From VFBF01 sp964530695 (lineage in GTDB: Bacteria > Pseudomonadota > Alphaproteobacteria > Caulobacterales > Aquidulcibacteraceae): a DNA stretch of 37,163 bases. Positions 6,917 to 15,282 of this stretch are shown piece by piece. Within the stretch, counting starts at the first letter, position 1. Each line of letters starts with the position of its first letter. The position numbers and the translations under genes were made by a program. The notes beneath the pieces were generated by a model that was given only the letters and a program-made list of their open reading frames with translations, made no database searches and was not told where the DNA came from. The stretch spans positions 1 to 37,163 of the forward strand of contig CAZGYQ010000023.1 of the NCBI GenBank assembly GCA_964530695.1, written 5' to 3'.

Positions 6917-8100
6917 CCGACGAGAAGAAACCGCTCCGCCTCGCCACGCAGCTCGTGCGTGGAGGCATCAACCGCAGCCCGCACAAGGAGACGGCGGAAG
7001 CCATCTTCATGACGTCCGGCTTCGTCTACGACAGCGCGGAGGAAGCCGATGCGCGGTTCGCCGGAACCTCGCCCGGCTATCTCTACGGGCGCTACGGCAA
7101 TCCCACGATCCGCATTCTCGAAGAGAAGCTGATGCTGCTGGAACGCGCGGAGGAATGCCTCTGCGTGGGCTCCGGCATGGCGGCGGTGACGGCCTCGGTG
7201 ATGGGCGTGGTGAAGGCGGGCGACCGCGTGATCGCGCCGCGCGCACTGTTTTCCTCATGCCTGTGGCTGCTCGATACCTACCTGCCGCGCTTCGGCGTGG
7301 AGGTGGAACTCGTCGACGGCGAGGATCTCGACCAGTGGCGTGAAGCGGCGAAAAAGCCCGTGCGGCTGGCGCTGATCGAGACGCCCTCGAACCCCGTGCT
7401 CGGCGCCGTCGATCTCAAGGCGGTCGCCGAGATCCTGAAGCCCACCGGCGCGATCATCGTCGTCGACAACGTGTTCGCGACGCCCTTGAACCAGAAGCCG
7501 CTCGAACTCGGCGCGCATGTGGTCGTGTATTCCACCACCAAGCACATGGATGGGCAGGGCCGCACGCTGGGCGGCGCGATCCTCTCCTCCAAGGCGATCA
7601 TCGATGAGCACTACCGCGACTTCCTGCGCCACACCGGGCCCGCGATCTCGCCGTTCAACGCGTGGGTGATCCTGAAGGGGCTTGAGACAATCCATCTGCG
7701 CGTGCCCGCGCAGTGCGCCTCCGCCGCGAAGATCGCCGACGCCATCGCATCGCATCCGAAGATCGCGCGCGTGCTTTATCCGGGCCGCGCCGATCATCCC
7801 CATCACGCCGTGCATGCCAGGCAGATGAAGGGCGGCGGGCCGCTGATCGCGTTCGAGGTGAAGGGCGGGCAGGCGGGTGCGTTCCGGTTTCTCAACGGTC
7901 TCGAACTCATCGACATCTCGAACAATCTCGGCGACGCAAAATCCCTTGCCACACATCCCACCACCACCACGCACCGCCGCCTCACCGAGGAAGCGCGCGC
8001 GCGCATCGGCGTCACCCCGGGCGCTGTGCGTCTCAGCGTCGGCCTTGAGGATGTGGACGATCTGATCGAGGATGTGATCCAGGCGCTCGACAAAGTGTGA
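6913..8100 (+). CDS. metZ: O-succinylhomoserine sulfhydrylase
   Basis: A PLP enzyme of the Cys/Met metabolism family that makes homocysteine from an acylated homoserine and sulfide. Its 395 aa is the usual length. It has TQLVRGG at 12-18, GFVYDSAEEA at 36-45, YLYGRYGNPT at 57-65 and GSGMAAV at 87-93. SNPVLG starts at 159 and DNVFATP at 185, and the PLP lysine lies in VVYSTTKHMDGQG (K210). The C-terminus has SLATHPTTTTH and RLSVGLEDVDDL. The GFVYDSAE/EAIFMTSG wording points to MetZ rather than MetB or MetC. It lies behind a SAM-II riboswitch and 4 bp before apaG, a pairing common in alphaproteobacteria. Confidence 0.94.
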   Translation: MTDEKKPLRLATQLVRGGINRSPHKETAEAIFMTSGFVYDSAEEADARFAGTSPGYLYGRYGNPTIRILEEKLMLLERAEECLCVGSGMAAVTASVMGVVKAGDRVIAPRALFSSCLWLLDTYLPRFGVEVELVDGEDLDQWREAAKKPVRLALIETPSNPVLGAVDLKAVAEILKPTGAIIVVDNVFATPLNQKPLELGAHVVVYSTTKHMDGQGRTLGGAILSSKAIIDEHYRDFLRHTGPAISPFNAWVILKGLETIHLRVPAQCASAAKIADAIASHPKIARVLYPGRADHPHHAVHARQMKGGGPLIAFEVKGGQAGAFRFLNGLELIDISNNLGDAKSLATHPTTTTHRRLTEEARARIGVTPGAVRLSVGLEDVDDLIEDVIQALDKV

Positions 8101-8104
8101 GGCG

Positions 8105-8500
8105 ATGTACGAGGAAACCACCGACGGCGTGCGCATCCGCGTGACCCCCGCCTTCCAGCCCGCCGAGAGCGCGCCGGAAGAGGGGCGCTATTTCTGGGCG
8201 TACACCATCGAGATCCTCAATCTCTCCGCGCGGCCGGTGCGCCTGATGAACCGCTACTGGCGCATCGTCGATTCGCACGGGGTCGAGCACGAGGTGCGCG
8301 GGGACGGCGTGGTCGGCAAACAGCCCCTGCTGCAGCCGGGCGAGGCGTTCACCTACACCAGCGGCTGCCCGCTCACGGCGCCCTCCGGCATGATGGGCGG
8401 GCATTACGGCATGATCGACATCGCCAGTCATCTCCCGTTCACGGCGGTCGTGCCCACATTCGCGCTCGACAGTCCGCACGCGAACATGCGGGCCAACTGA
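8105..8500 (+). CDS. apaG: ApaG-domain protein
   Basis: A 131-aa single-domain ApaG protein with a fibronectin-III-like fold. The signature runs YFWAYTIEILNLS, VRLMNRYWRIVDSHG, EVRGDGVVGKQPLLQPGE, FTYTSGCPL and MMGGHYGM, close to full length. ApaG is linked by genetics to Co/Mg tolerance in enterics and its domain also occurs in F-box proteins; the biochemical role is not settled. It starts 4 bp after metZ, so the two are probably co-transcribed and share the SAM-II control at least in part. Confidence 0.93.
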   Translation: MYEETTDGVRIRVTPAFQPAESAPEEGRYFWAYTIEILNLSARPVRLMNRYWRIVDSHGVEHEVRGDGVVGKQPLLQPGEAFTYTSGCPLTAPSGMMGGHYGMIDIASHLPFTAVVPTFALDSPHANMRAN

Positions 8501-8530
8501 AGACGCTGCTGGAACTACACGGGGGGACGC

Positions 8531-9439
8531 ATGCGGCCGGGTTCACGCTTGTTTGTGGGAATGGCGACCGCGATCGCCCTGTCGGGCGCCGGCTTCATGG
8601 CGGCTTCCGCCAAGGCGCCGGAGCCGTCGCCGTGGGCGCGCTATGATACGCCGGCGCCGGTGCGCATCCTCGGCTACAACGACGACGCCATGGAGCCGTT
8701 TCTCTCGCGTGACGGCGCCACGCTCTTCTTCAACAATCGCAACAGCCCGCCGGAAAAGACCGATCTGCACTGGGCCGAGCGTGTCGACGACCTGACATTC
8801 CGCTACCGCGGGCGCGTTGAAGGCGTCAATTCGCCGACGCTCGACGGCGTGGCGACGATGACGGCGGGAAACCGCTTCTGCCTGATGTCGATCCGCAGCT
8901 ATTTCCAGAACTTCGCGAGCGTCTATTGCGGCGACTGGTCGGGCGGCCGCGTCACGGGGCTCGCGCTGCAACAGCACGCCGCGCCGCTCATCGCCGGACG
9001 ACTTGTGTTCGACATCGAAGTCGACGCGGCGGGCCAGTCGATGATCCTGGCGGACGGCCTCTTCCGCGGCGGGCCGGTTCCGGCGCGCGCCGATCTCCGT
9101 CAGGCGCGTCTCGTGGACGGCGAATATCGCCTGGCGCCCGCGGATGATCCGCTGTTCGCCGCCGTGAACACGCGCGCGCTCGAATACGCGGCGGCGCTCT
9201 CGGCGGACGGCCTGACGCTCTCGTTCACGCGCATGGAAGGGCCGCCGCCGTTTTCAAGCGCGACGATCTGGCTGGCGCGACGCGCGCACACATCGGATGC
9301 GTTCGGCGCGCCAGTCCGTATCCGCGCAATCCAGGGCTTCGCCGAAGCCGCGACGTTCACGCCGGACGGCCGCGCGCTTTATTTCCACCGCCGAACGGGC
9401 AACAGTTTCACGCTCTGGCGCGTCGTCCGGGCGTCCTAG
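8531..9439 (+). CDS. Secreted TolB/PD40-like beta-propeller protein
   Basis: A 302-aa exported protein. A signal peptide (about residues 1-28, ending AASAKA) is followed by repeated blades of the WD40-like/PD40 type. Examples are EPFLSRDGATLFFNNR at about 55-70, YAAALSADGLTLSFTR near 219-234 and EAATFTPDGRALYFHRR near 276-292. Such proteins often sit in the periplasm as scaffolds; no catalytic residues are evident. GGGGGG precedes the ATG. The stop TAG (9437-9439) lies inside the terminal CTAG of the adjoining MITE, so insertion may have set or replaced the original C-terminus. Confidence 0.8.
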   Translation: MRPGSRLFVGMATAIALSGAGFMAASAKAPEPSPWARYDTPAPVRILGYNDDAMEPFLSRDGATLFFNNRNSPPEKTDLHWAERVDDLTFRYRGRVEGVNSPTLDGVATMTAGNRFCLMSIRSYFQNFASVYCGDWSGGRVTGLALQQHAAPLIAGRLVFDIEVDAAGQSMILADGLFRGGPVPARADLRQARLVDGEYRLAPADDPLFAAVNTRALEYAAALSADGLTLSFTRMEGPPPFSSATIWLARRAHTSDAFGAPVRIRAIQGFAEAATFTPDGRALYFHRRTGNSFTLWRVVRAS

Positions 9440-9541
9440 AGCCGTTTCCGATCCGATGGAACCGGATCGGGGCTCCAGGTTGTTGGTTGGTCGCATTTTC
9501 TTCCGACGAACCGGGATCCACTTCGTCTGAAAATGCTCCAG
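9436..9541. mobile_element. IS630-like MITE (106 bp)
   Basis: Non-coding element between two convergent stop codons. The left end CTAGAGCCGTTTCCGA and the right end (read in reverse, CTGGAGCATTTTCAGA) are imperfect inverted repeats, about 60% identical over 35 bp. The left end also matches the left end of the IS630 element at 36656 at 22 of the first 29 positions. IS630 elements insert at TA, often within CTAG, as here. An inner GATCCG/CGGATC stem follows. Likely a non-autonomous derivative. Confidence 0.6.
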
Positions 9542-9548
9542 CAACAGG

Positions 9549-10670
9549 TCACTGAACGCCGGGCAGCGTGAGCGAAAGCGTACGATCCGGCGCAATGACC
9601 GAATTGACGACCTCTACCGCGAGCGCGACATTCGCGGGCTCGACGCCGCCGCTCAGGTGCAGTTCGATCTGGCCGTGCGCCGGCACGGTGAACAGGTCGC
9701 CCGAATTGTAGATTGTTTGCGGCGCCGCGGCCTTGAGCGTGAACGCGACCGAGGAGGCGTTGCGGATCGTGACGCGGACGAGGCGCGAATTTTCGACAAG
9801 GCCATTGACCTTCATCGTCAGCGCGGCGCGAACGACTTCGGTCACCTGTTCCGGGCGCCCGATGACCAGCCCCTTGTACCACGCCACGGTCTGACGTGCG
9901 CGCAGCGCGTCGCGGATCGCGCCGGCGGTGCCGTCACGCGCAATCACCAGCGTCACCGTGCGGTGGCCGCCGTTGGCGACGTCATAGTCCCAGTCGACGA
10001 GTTCGTGGATGTCCGACGTGCCGATGATGGCGAGGTTCTTGTCGAGGGCGATCTGCAGCGCCGCTTCTGAATAGTCCGCGCCGTTGGCGACCTCCACGCC
10101 GTGCAGCTGACCGGCGGCGATAAGGCGCTCGTGCAGCGGCAGCAGCCGTGCGACTCCATCAGGTGTCTGCGCGGTCCAGTACGGATGGTTCCAGAACAAG
10201 AACGCGCCTTGGGTGTTGGCGATGCGGATCGCGGCTTCGGCGTCGCGCGTGCGCAGCGCGTTCGCATCCGTAACGAAGACGGCGTTGACGTGGCCGGGCG
10301 GCATGTCGCGGGTAATCTCCGCGCCATTGATCACCAACAGCTGCTTGCCCGCCGCCGCTTCCGTTGCGACAGCGTGGGAGCGGTTGCGGTCCCGGTGGGG
10401 GATGTCTGCGGCGTGCGGCTGGTATTCGAGGTGCTCGGTGACGGCCATCGCCGCGAGACCGTCGCGCTCGGCTTCCTGGACCCGGATGTTGGGCCAGACG
10501 CTGCCGTCGGAGAATACGCTGTGGGTGTGCAGGTCGACGGGAAGGATCAATTGACCCGTCGCGGTCTTGGGGAACACCATGCGGCGTCCGTCATGCTCGT
10601 CCTCATGGGCGGACGCTGGCGCCGCCGCGAGGAACAGGGCGGCAAGTACGGACTTGATGGCGAGGCGCAT
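9549..10670 (-). CDS. Exported PHP-domain metal-dependent hydrolase
   Basis: A 373-aa protein with a signal peptide (MRLAIKSVLAALFLAAAPAS, cleaved before AHEDE) and a PHP (polymerase and histidinol phosphatase) domain. Metal-ligand motifs appear in order: DLHTHSVFSDG (H48, H50), VTEH (H80), GAEIT (E118), NHPYW (H162) and GTSDIHE (D220, H222). A C-terminal all-beta region (about 300-373) follows. PHP domains hydrolyse phosphoesters through a three-metal site; the substrate is unknown and the export signal suggests a periplasmic phosphatase or phosphodiesterase. Start 10670 is chosen for its signal peptide and GGAG site; M1 at 10703 is less likely. Confidence 0.85.
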   Translation of the reverse strand: MRLAIKSVLAALFLAAAPASAHEDEHDGRRMVFPKTATGQLILPVDLHTHSVFSDGSVWPNIRVQEAERDGLAAMAVTEHLEYQPHAADIPHRDRNRSHAVATEAAAGKQLLVINGAEITRDMPPGHVNAVFVTDANALRTRDAEAAIRIANTQGAFLFWNHPYWTAQTPDGVARLLPLHERLIAAGQLHGVEVANGADYSEAALQIALDKNLAIIGTSDIHELVDWDYDVANGGHRTVTLVIARDGTAGAIRDALRARQTVAWYKGLVIGRPEQVTEVVRAALTMKVNGLVENSRLVRVTIRNASSVAFTLKAAAPQTIYNSGDLFTVPAHGQIELHLSGGVEPANVALAVEVVNSVIAPDRTLSLTLPGVQ

Positions 10671-10751
10671 GGGCTTGCTCCAGAGCGGTGTTCTCCGCCT
10701 CACTTCTCATCCGCGTGCAAAAGCTTGATGACACATCAGAAGTTTCGCGCG

Positions 10752-11639
10752 TCAGGCGGCCGGGGCGATGTCCGAAGGATCGAGCAGGTAGAGACGCGCA
10801 CAGAACTGGCAGCGGGCGTGGAGCTTGCCGTCCGGTTCGACGAGATCGACGAGTTCTTCCGCGGTGAAGCGTTTGAGCAGCGCCGCAAGGCGGTCGCGGT
10901 CGCAGGTGCAGCGGTCGGCAAGGGCCTGCGGGTGCGCCATCCGCACGCCGTCCTCGTGGAAAAGCCGGAACAGCGCGACTTCGGTCGCGAGCGTCGGGTC
11001 GAGCATCTCCGCGTCGGTCAGCGATTCAAACAGGATCTGCGCGCGGTTCCAGTCCTCCTCCGTGAAGCCGCGCGTCGCGTCGCCCGCCACGCGCTGGATG
11101 AGGCCGCCGCCGGCGCGCCAGTGTGAACCGTGCGCGGTGATCTCTTCGCCGACGGCCAGCATTATGCGCGTCGGCGTCTGTTCGGAGCGGTCGAAATAGA
11201 GTTCCGCACACTGTGCGAGCGTGTCGCCTTCGAGCGGCACGACGCCCTGCATCTGTTCGGTGTCGGGGCCCTGGTCGAGTGTGAGCGTCAGCGCCCCGGC
11301 GCCGATCAACTCGGCGGGTGGGCGCCGCGTGTGCCCAAGATCCGGCTCCGTCACGCGCGCATAGCCGCGCAACCCGCCGCCCGCGCGGTATTCCGCGACC
11401 ATGAGCGGCGCGGGACCGTCGCCTTCGGCCTGCACGGTCAGTGTGCCGCCATCCTTCAGCAGCGAGCCGACGAGCGCGGCGAGCGTCAGCGCTTCGCCGA
11501 GCAGCAGCGCGACGGGACGCGGATAGGCGTGGCGCTTGATGATCGGATCGATCGTGCCCGCGCCGAGGCGGGCGTAGCGACCGCGGACCGGCGCGCCGTC
11601 CATGGTGAAGGCGGCGACCGTGTCGTCCGTCGCGCTCAA
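10752..11639 (-). CDS. hslO: Hsp33 redox-regulated chaperone
   Basis: A 295-aa holdase chaperone switched on by oxidative stress. The family core is visible (RGRYARLGAGTIDPIIKRH near the start, GGGLRGYARV, and LTLTLDQGP). The C-terminal zinc switch has both cysteine pairs: CTC in DRCTCDRDRL and CQFC close to the end. The start is TTG at 11639, which overlaps the argF stop as TTGA; there is no ATG that would give the conserved N-terminus. It is the last gene of the argD-argF-hslO operon. Confidence 0.93.
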   Translation of the reverse strand: MSATDDTVAAFTMDGAPVRGRYARLGAGTIDPIIKRHAYPRPVALLLGEALTLAALVGSLLKDGGTLTVQAEGDGPAPLMVAEYRAGGGLRGYARVTEPDLGHTRRPPAELIGAGALTLTLDQGPDTEQMQGVVPLEGDTLAQCAELYFDRSEQTPTRIMLAVGEEITAHGSHWRAGGGLIQRVAGDATRGFTEEDWNRAQILFESLTDAEMLDPTLATEVALFRLFHEDGVRMAHPQALADRCTCDRDRLAALLKRFTAEELVDLVEPDGKLHARCQFCARLYLLDPSDIAPAA

Positions 11640-12565
11640 GGCGCCAGGCACCACAGCAGCACCGCCTTCTGCGCATGGATGCGGTTTTCCGCCTCGTCGA
11701 AGATCGCCGATTGCGGTCCGTCGATCACGGACGCCGCGACCTCTTCGTCCCTGTGCGCGGGCAGGCAGTGCAGGAACACCGCGTCCCTGGCGCCGCGCGC
11801 CATCAGCGCAGGCGTGACCTGATAGGGCGGGAACGCGGCCATGCGCTCGTCCTTGTCGGTGTCGCCCATCGACACCCAGCAATCGGTGACGATGACGTGC
11901 GCGCCGTCGGCCGCTGCTTCCGGATTCTGGCTCACGCTTATACGCGCGCCCTCGGCCTGTGCGGCCTGAACGTCCTGCGTGCGCGGCAGGTAGCCTTTGG
12001 GGCTCGCGATCGCGAGGTCGAAGCCGAGCTTGCCGGCGACGTGGATGAAGCTCGCACAGACATTGTTGCCGTCGCCGATCCACGCGACCTTCTTGCCCTT
12101 CACGGGCCCGAGGCGCTCCTCGATGGTCATGAGATCCGCGATGATCTGGCAGGGATGGCTCATGTCGGTCAGGCCGTTGATCACCGGCACGCTCGCCGCC
12201 GCCGCGAAGGCTTCCACGTCCGCGTGCGCGTTGGCGCGGATCATCACCGCGTCCACCATCCGCGACAGCACCCGCGCGGTGTCCTCGATGGTTTCGCCAC
12301 GGCCCAGCTGCGTGTCGGCCGCGTTGAGGATGATCGTCTCGCCGCCGAGCTGGCGCATGCCGACATCGAACGAGACCCGTGTGCGCGTGGAGTTCTTCTG
12401 GAAGACCATCGCCAGCGCGCGACCCAGGAGTGGGACGTCGGCGTCCTTGGCGCCCTTCGTGGCGCCCGCGCGCGCGGCCTTCCGGCGATGCGCTTCATCG
12501 AGAATCGCGCGCAGGTCCGCGGGATCGAACGTGGCGAGATCGATGAAGTGGCGCGGGGGTCTCAC
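11636..12565 (-). CDS. argF: Ornithine carbamoyltransferase
   Basis: Makes citrulline from ornithine and carbamoyl phosphate in arginine synthesis. The 309 aa are full length. Carbamoyl-phosphate site STRTR is at 59-63 and HPCQ at 137-140; the ornithine side has DCWVSMGD at about 228-235 and HCLPAHR at 266-272. The start is GTG at 12565, overlapping the argD stop (GTGA), and the stop overlaps the hslO TTG. The reading order argD-argF-hslO with 4-base overlaps at both joints indicates translational coupling. Confidence 0.96.
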   Translation of the reverse strand: MRPPRHFIDLATFDPADLRAILDEAHRRKAARAGATKGAKDADVPLLGRALAMVFQKNSTRTRVSFDVGMRQLGGETIILNAADTQLGRGETIEDTARVLSRMVDAVMIRANAHADVEAFAAAASVPVINGLTDMSHPCQIIADLMTIEERLGPVKGKKVAWIGDGNNVCASFIHVAGKLGFDLAIASPKGYLPRTQDVQAAQAEGARISVSQNPEAAADGAHVIVTDCWVSMGDTDKDERMAAFPPYQVTPALMARGARDAVFLHCLPAHRDEEVAASVIDGPQSAIFDEAENRIHAQKAVLLWCLAP

Positions 12566-13749
12566 GCCTTCGCCTTCGCGTCGCTTAACGCCGCATCGAG
12601 AATGGCGACGGCTTCGGTGACGTGCGCGGTCTCGACGATGAGCGGCGGTGCAAGGCGCACGCAGTTTTCGCCGGCGACGCCGACGAGGAGCCTGCGGTCG
12701 CGCGCGGCGGCCTGCGCGGGTTTCGGATCGCTCGCGAGCTTGATCCCGCGCAGCAGGCCCTTGCCGCGGATTTCCAGCACGTAGTCGGGATGGCGATCCT
12801 TCAGGCCCTCAAGCGCCTGACCGAGGTGGTTGGCCACGTCGCGGACATGCTCGAGGAACGCAGGCTCGTGCAGCATGTCGAACGCGGCGTTGCCCACCGC
12901 CATCGCCAGCGGATTGCCGCCGAAGGTCGTGCCGTGCGTGCCACGCACCATGCCCTTTGCGGCTTCGCGCGTCGCAAGGAACGCGCCCATCGGAAAGCCG
13001 CCGCCGACGCCCTTGGCCACCGCCATGATGTCCGGCGTGACGCCCGACCATTCGTGCGCCCACATCCTGCCGGTGCGGCCCGCGCCCGATTGCACTTCGT
13101 CGAAGATCAGCAGCGCGCCATGCTTGTCGCAGAGCGCGCGCAGGTGGCGCAGGTCCTCATCCGGCACCGCGCGGCAGCCGCCTTCGCCCTGCACCGGCTC
13201 GATGATGATCGCCGCCGTCGTCGGCCCCACCGCCGCGTCGAGCGCCGCGCGGTCGCCGTAGGGCAGGTTGACGAAGCCCGGCAGGCGCGGGCCGAAGCCA
13301 TCGACGTAGCTCGGGTTTCCCGCCGCGTTGATCGCCGCGTAGCTGCGGCCGTGGAAGGAGCCGGAGAAGCCGACGATGTCGATCTTCTCGGGGTTTCCGT
13401 TCGCGGAGTGGTATTTCCGCGCCATCTTCAGGCAGCCTTCGATGGCCTCGGTGCCGGAGTTGGTGAAGAACACGACGTCCGCGAAGGTCGAGGTGACGTA
13501 CTTCGCCGCCAGCGTCTCCTGGCCCTCCACGCGGAACATGTTCGACAGGTGCCAGAGCTTGCCGGCCTGCTCGGTGATCGCAGCCACCATTTTCGGGTGC
13601 GCGTGACCGAAAGCGTTCACCGCGATGCCGGCGATGAAATCGAGATAGCGGTCGCCCGACTTGTCGAAGAGGTGCATTCCCTCGCCGCGCACGAACACCT
13701 GCTCCGGCGGCGAATAGACGGGCAGAAGCGGATTCGGGTTGGCGGACAT
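12562..13749 (-). CDS. argD: Acetylornithine aminotransferase
   Basis: Class III PLP aminotransferase of arginine synthesis, 395 aa. It has FFTNSGTEAIEGCLKMARKY at 94-113, GSFHGRSYAA at 130-139, EPVQGEGG at 184-191, IFDEVQSGAGRTG at 215-227, and the PLP lysine in AVAKGVGGGFP (K246). It probably also serves lysine synthesis as succinyldiaminopimelate aminotransferase, as in many bacteria (knowledge of the family). The start at 13749 has AGGGGA upstream. First gene of the operon with argF and hslO. Confidence 0.95.
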   Translation of the reverse strand: MSANPNPLLPVYSPPEQVFVRGEGMHLFDKSGDRYLDFIAGIAVNAFGHAHPKMVAAITEQAGKLWHLSNMFRVEGQETLAAKYVTSTFADVVFFTNSGTEAIEGCLKMARKYHSANGNPEKIDIVGFSGSFHGRSYAAINAAGNPSYVDGFGPRLPGFVNLPYGDRAALDAAVGPTTAAIIIEPVQGEGGCRAVPDEDLRHLRALCDKHGALLIFDEVQSGAGRTGRMWAHEWSGVTPDIMAVAKGVGGGFPMGAFLATREAAKGMVRGTHGTTFGGNPLAMAVGNAAFDMLHEPAFLEHVRDVANHLGQALEGLKDRHPDYVLEIRGKGLLRGIKLASDPKPAQAAARDRRLLVGVAGENCVRLAPPLIVETAHVTEAVAILDAALSDAKAKA

Positions 13750-13865
13750 GAGAATTCCCCTAAGAGGGCGCCAAGAAACGAGACTGGCGAGAAAGCGCGG
13801 GTTCTGACGGGGTGTGGGGGGCGCGTCAAGGATCGGCTTGTGCGGACGCCCAACGGGAGGGGAAC

Positions 13866-14606
13866 GTGGACAATCGGTCGGACAACGGGTGGGAGGCGTC
13901 GGCGGCGGCCTGGATCGCCAGTCTGGGCGAGGAGGGGGATTTCGGGCGACAGTTCGTGCTCGACCCGGTCATGCTGGCGCGGGTGTCGGAGCGCCCCGTC
14001 GCAAGGGCGCTCGATGTCGGGTGCGGCGAAGGCCGGTTCTGCCGCATGCTGCGCGCGCGGGGCGTCGATGCGGTCGGCCTCGACCCGACACAAAACCTGC
14101 TGGCGCGCGCCCGCAGCCTCGATCCCGGAGGCGTCTATGTCGAGGGCGCGGCGGAAGCCCTGCCGTTCGCGGAGGGCGCCTTCGATCTCGTGGTCTCCTA
14201 CCTGACGCTCATCGACATTCCCGATATCCGCAGCGCGATCCCCGAGATGGCGCGCGTGCTCGCACCCGGCGGGCGGCTGCTTGTCGCGAACCTCAACGGG
14301 TTTACGACCGCCGGCACGGGGCTGGGGTGGATCCGCGACGCTTCGGGCGCATATGTCTCGTTCGCAATGGACCGCTATCTTGAGGAGCGCGCCGACTGGG
14401 TCGAGTGGCGTGACATCCGCATCGTCAACCATCACCGGCCGCTGGGCGCCTATCTGCAGCTCTTCATCGACCAGGGACTGACGCTTGCGCATTTCTCCGA
14501 GCCCGCCGCCGCCGAGAATGCGCCGCCGGAGAGAGGCGCACGTTACGGGCGCGCGCCGTGGTTCTGCGTGATGGAGTGGACGAAGCCGCTTACCGCGCCC
14601 CGGTGA
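13866..14606 (+). CDS. Class I SAM-dependent methyltransferase
   Basis: A 246-aa methyltransferase of the Methyltransf_11/UbiE-like type. Motif I is ALDVGCGEGRF at 48-58, with VGLDP soon after, AEALPFAEGAFDLVVSYLTL as motifs II-III, and ARVLAPGGRLLVANLNGF downstream. The C-terminal part carries an aromatic-rich lid. Substrate unknown. Start is GTG at 13866 with GGGAGGGG close upstream; an ATG at 13812 would add an unlikely 18 residues. Its last 17 bp overlap the end of the convergent gene at 14590. Confidence 0.86.
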   Translation: MDNRSDNGWEASAAAWIASLGEEGDFGRQFVLDPVMLARVSERPVARALDVGCGEGRFCRMLRARGVDAVGLDPTQNLLARARSLDPGGVYVEGAAEALPFAEGAFDLVVSYLTLIDIPDIRSAIPEMARVLAPGGRLLVANLNGFTTAGTGLGWIRDASGAYVSFAMDRYLEERADWVEWRDIRIVNHHRPLGAYLQLFIDQGLTLAHFSEPAAAENAPPERGARYGRAPWFCVMEWTKPLTAPR

Positions 14607-15147
14607 GCAGCCCCAGCATGAACGCCTCGAACCGGTCATCGAAGTCCTGGCGCACGTTCTTCTGCGGCGGCAGGTGGTTGAACCAGGCCAGGCGGCAGCT
14701 CTCGCGTTCGCAGTACTTGCGGATGTAGCTTTCCCAGCCCTTCCACTGCTCATTGCGGGTATGTCCGCGCAGGAGATGGAAGCGCGAGCGGTACATGAGG
14801 AAGGCGCGCTCGAAGAGCGAAAAGAGGATCATGTAGAGGATGCGCTGCTGGACGACTTCCTCGTCGCTGAGGGCGGGAGGCGCCTTCAGCGGAAATTCCG
14901 CGACGTCGAGCTTCGCGTAGCGGAGCGCCATCTGCTGGAACTCCACATACTTGCCTTCCAGCAGGTCGTAAGTGCCGTACTCGCGCCGTTCCGATTCCGC
15001 CCGCAGCGCGAACGCGTAACTCGCGAAGATCACCGGCAGGCCGATGACCGTGGCGAGATAGCTCAGATTTTCCAGCAGGTGGTTCTCGCGACCGAAACCC
15101 GCGAACAGGCCTTCAGCAAACGCGGGGACGCCAGCGATCCAGTCCAT
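14590..15147 (-). CDS. Hypothetical protein with one N-terminal membrane helix
   Basis: A 185-aa protein. After about 25 residues one hydrophobic segment (about 28-48, LSYLATVIGLPVIFASYAFAL) is followed by a long charged soluble domain rich in aromatic residues (FSLFERAFLMYRSRFHLLRG, CRLAWFNHLPPQ). I recognise no domain. The start at 15147 is the natural one for this layout; the frame continues open far upstream but in the shadow of the reductase gene. It overlaps the methyltransferase tail to tail. Confidence 0.65.
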   Translation of the reverse strand: MDWIAGVPAFAEGLFAGFGRENHLLENLSYLATVIGLPVIFASYAFALRAESERREYGTYDLLEGKYVEFQQMALRYAKLDVAEFPLKAPPALSDEEVVQQRILYMILFSLFERAFLMYRSRFHLLRGHTRNEQWKGWESYIRKYCERESCRLAWFNHLPPQKNVRQDFDDRFEAFMLGLLTGAR

Positions 15148-15282
15148 CTTTCCGGTTCCCCACAGTCGATCCGGCCGTGTTCCTAGAGGATCGCGGGCCG
15201 CGCGGGCAACATTTTGAGCGTGGGCGCTTGGCGGCGGCGTGACGGCGGTTATGGTGACGGCAACGATGACTGGAGGAATCGC

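Noticed and set aside
12622..14205. 527-codon plus-strand frame over argD
   Set aside because: Runs antisense through argD and into the methyltransferase in the wrong frame; composition typical of a shadow.
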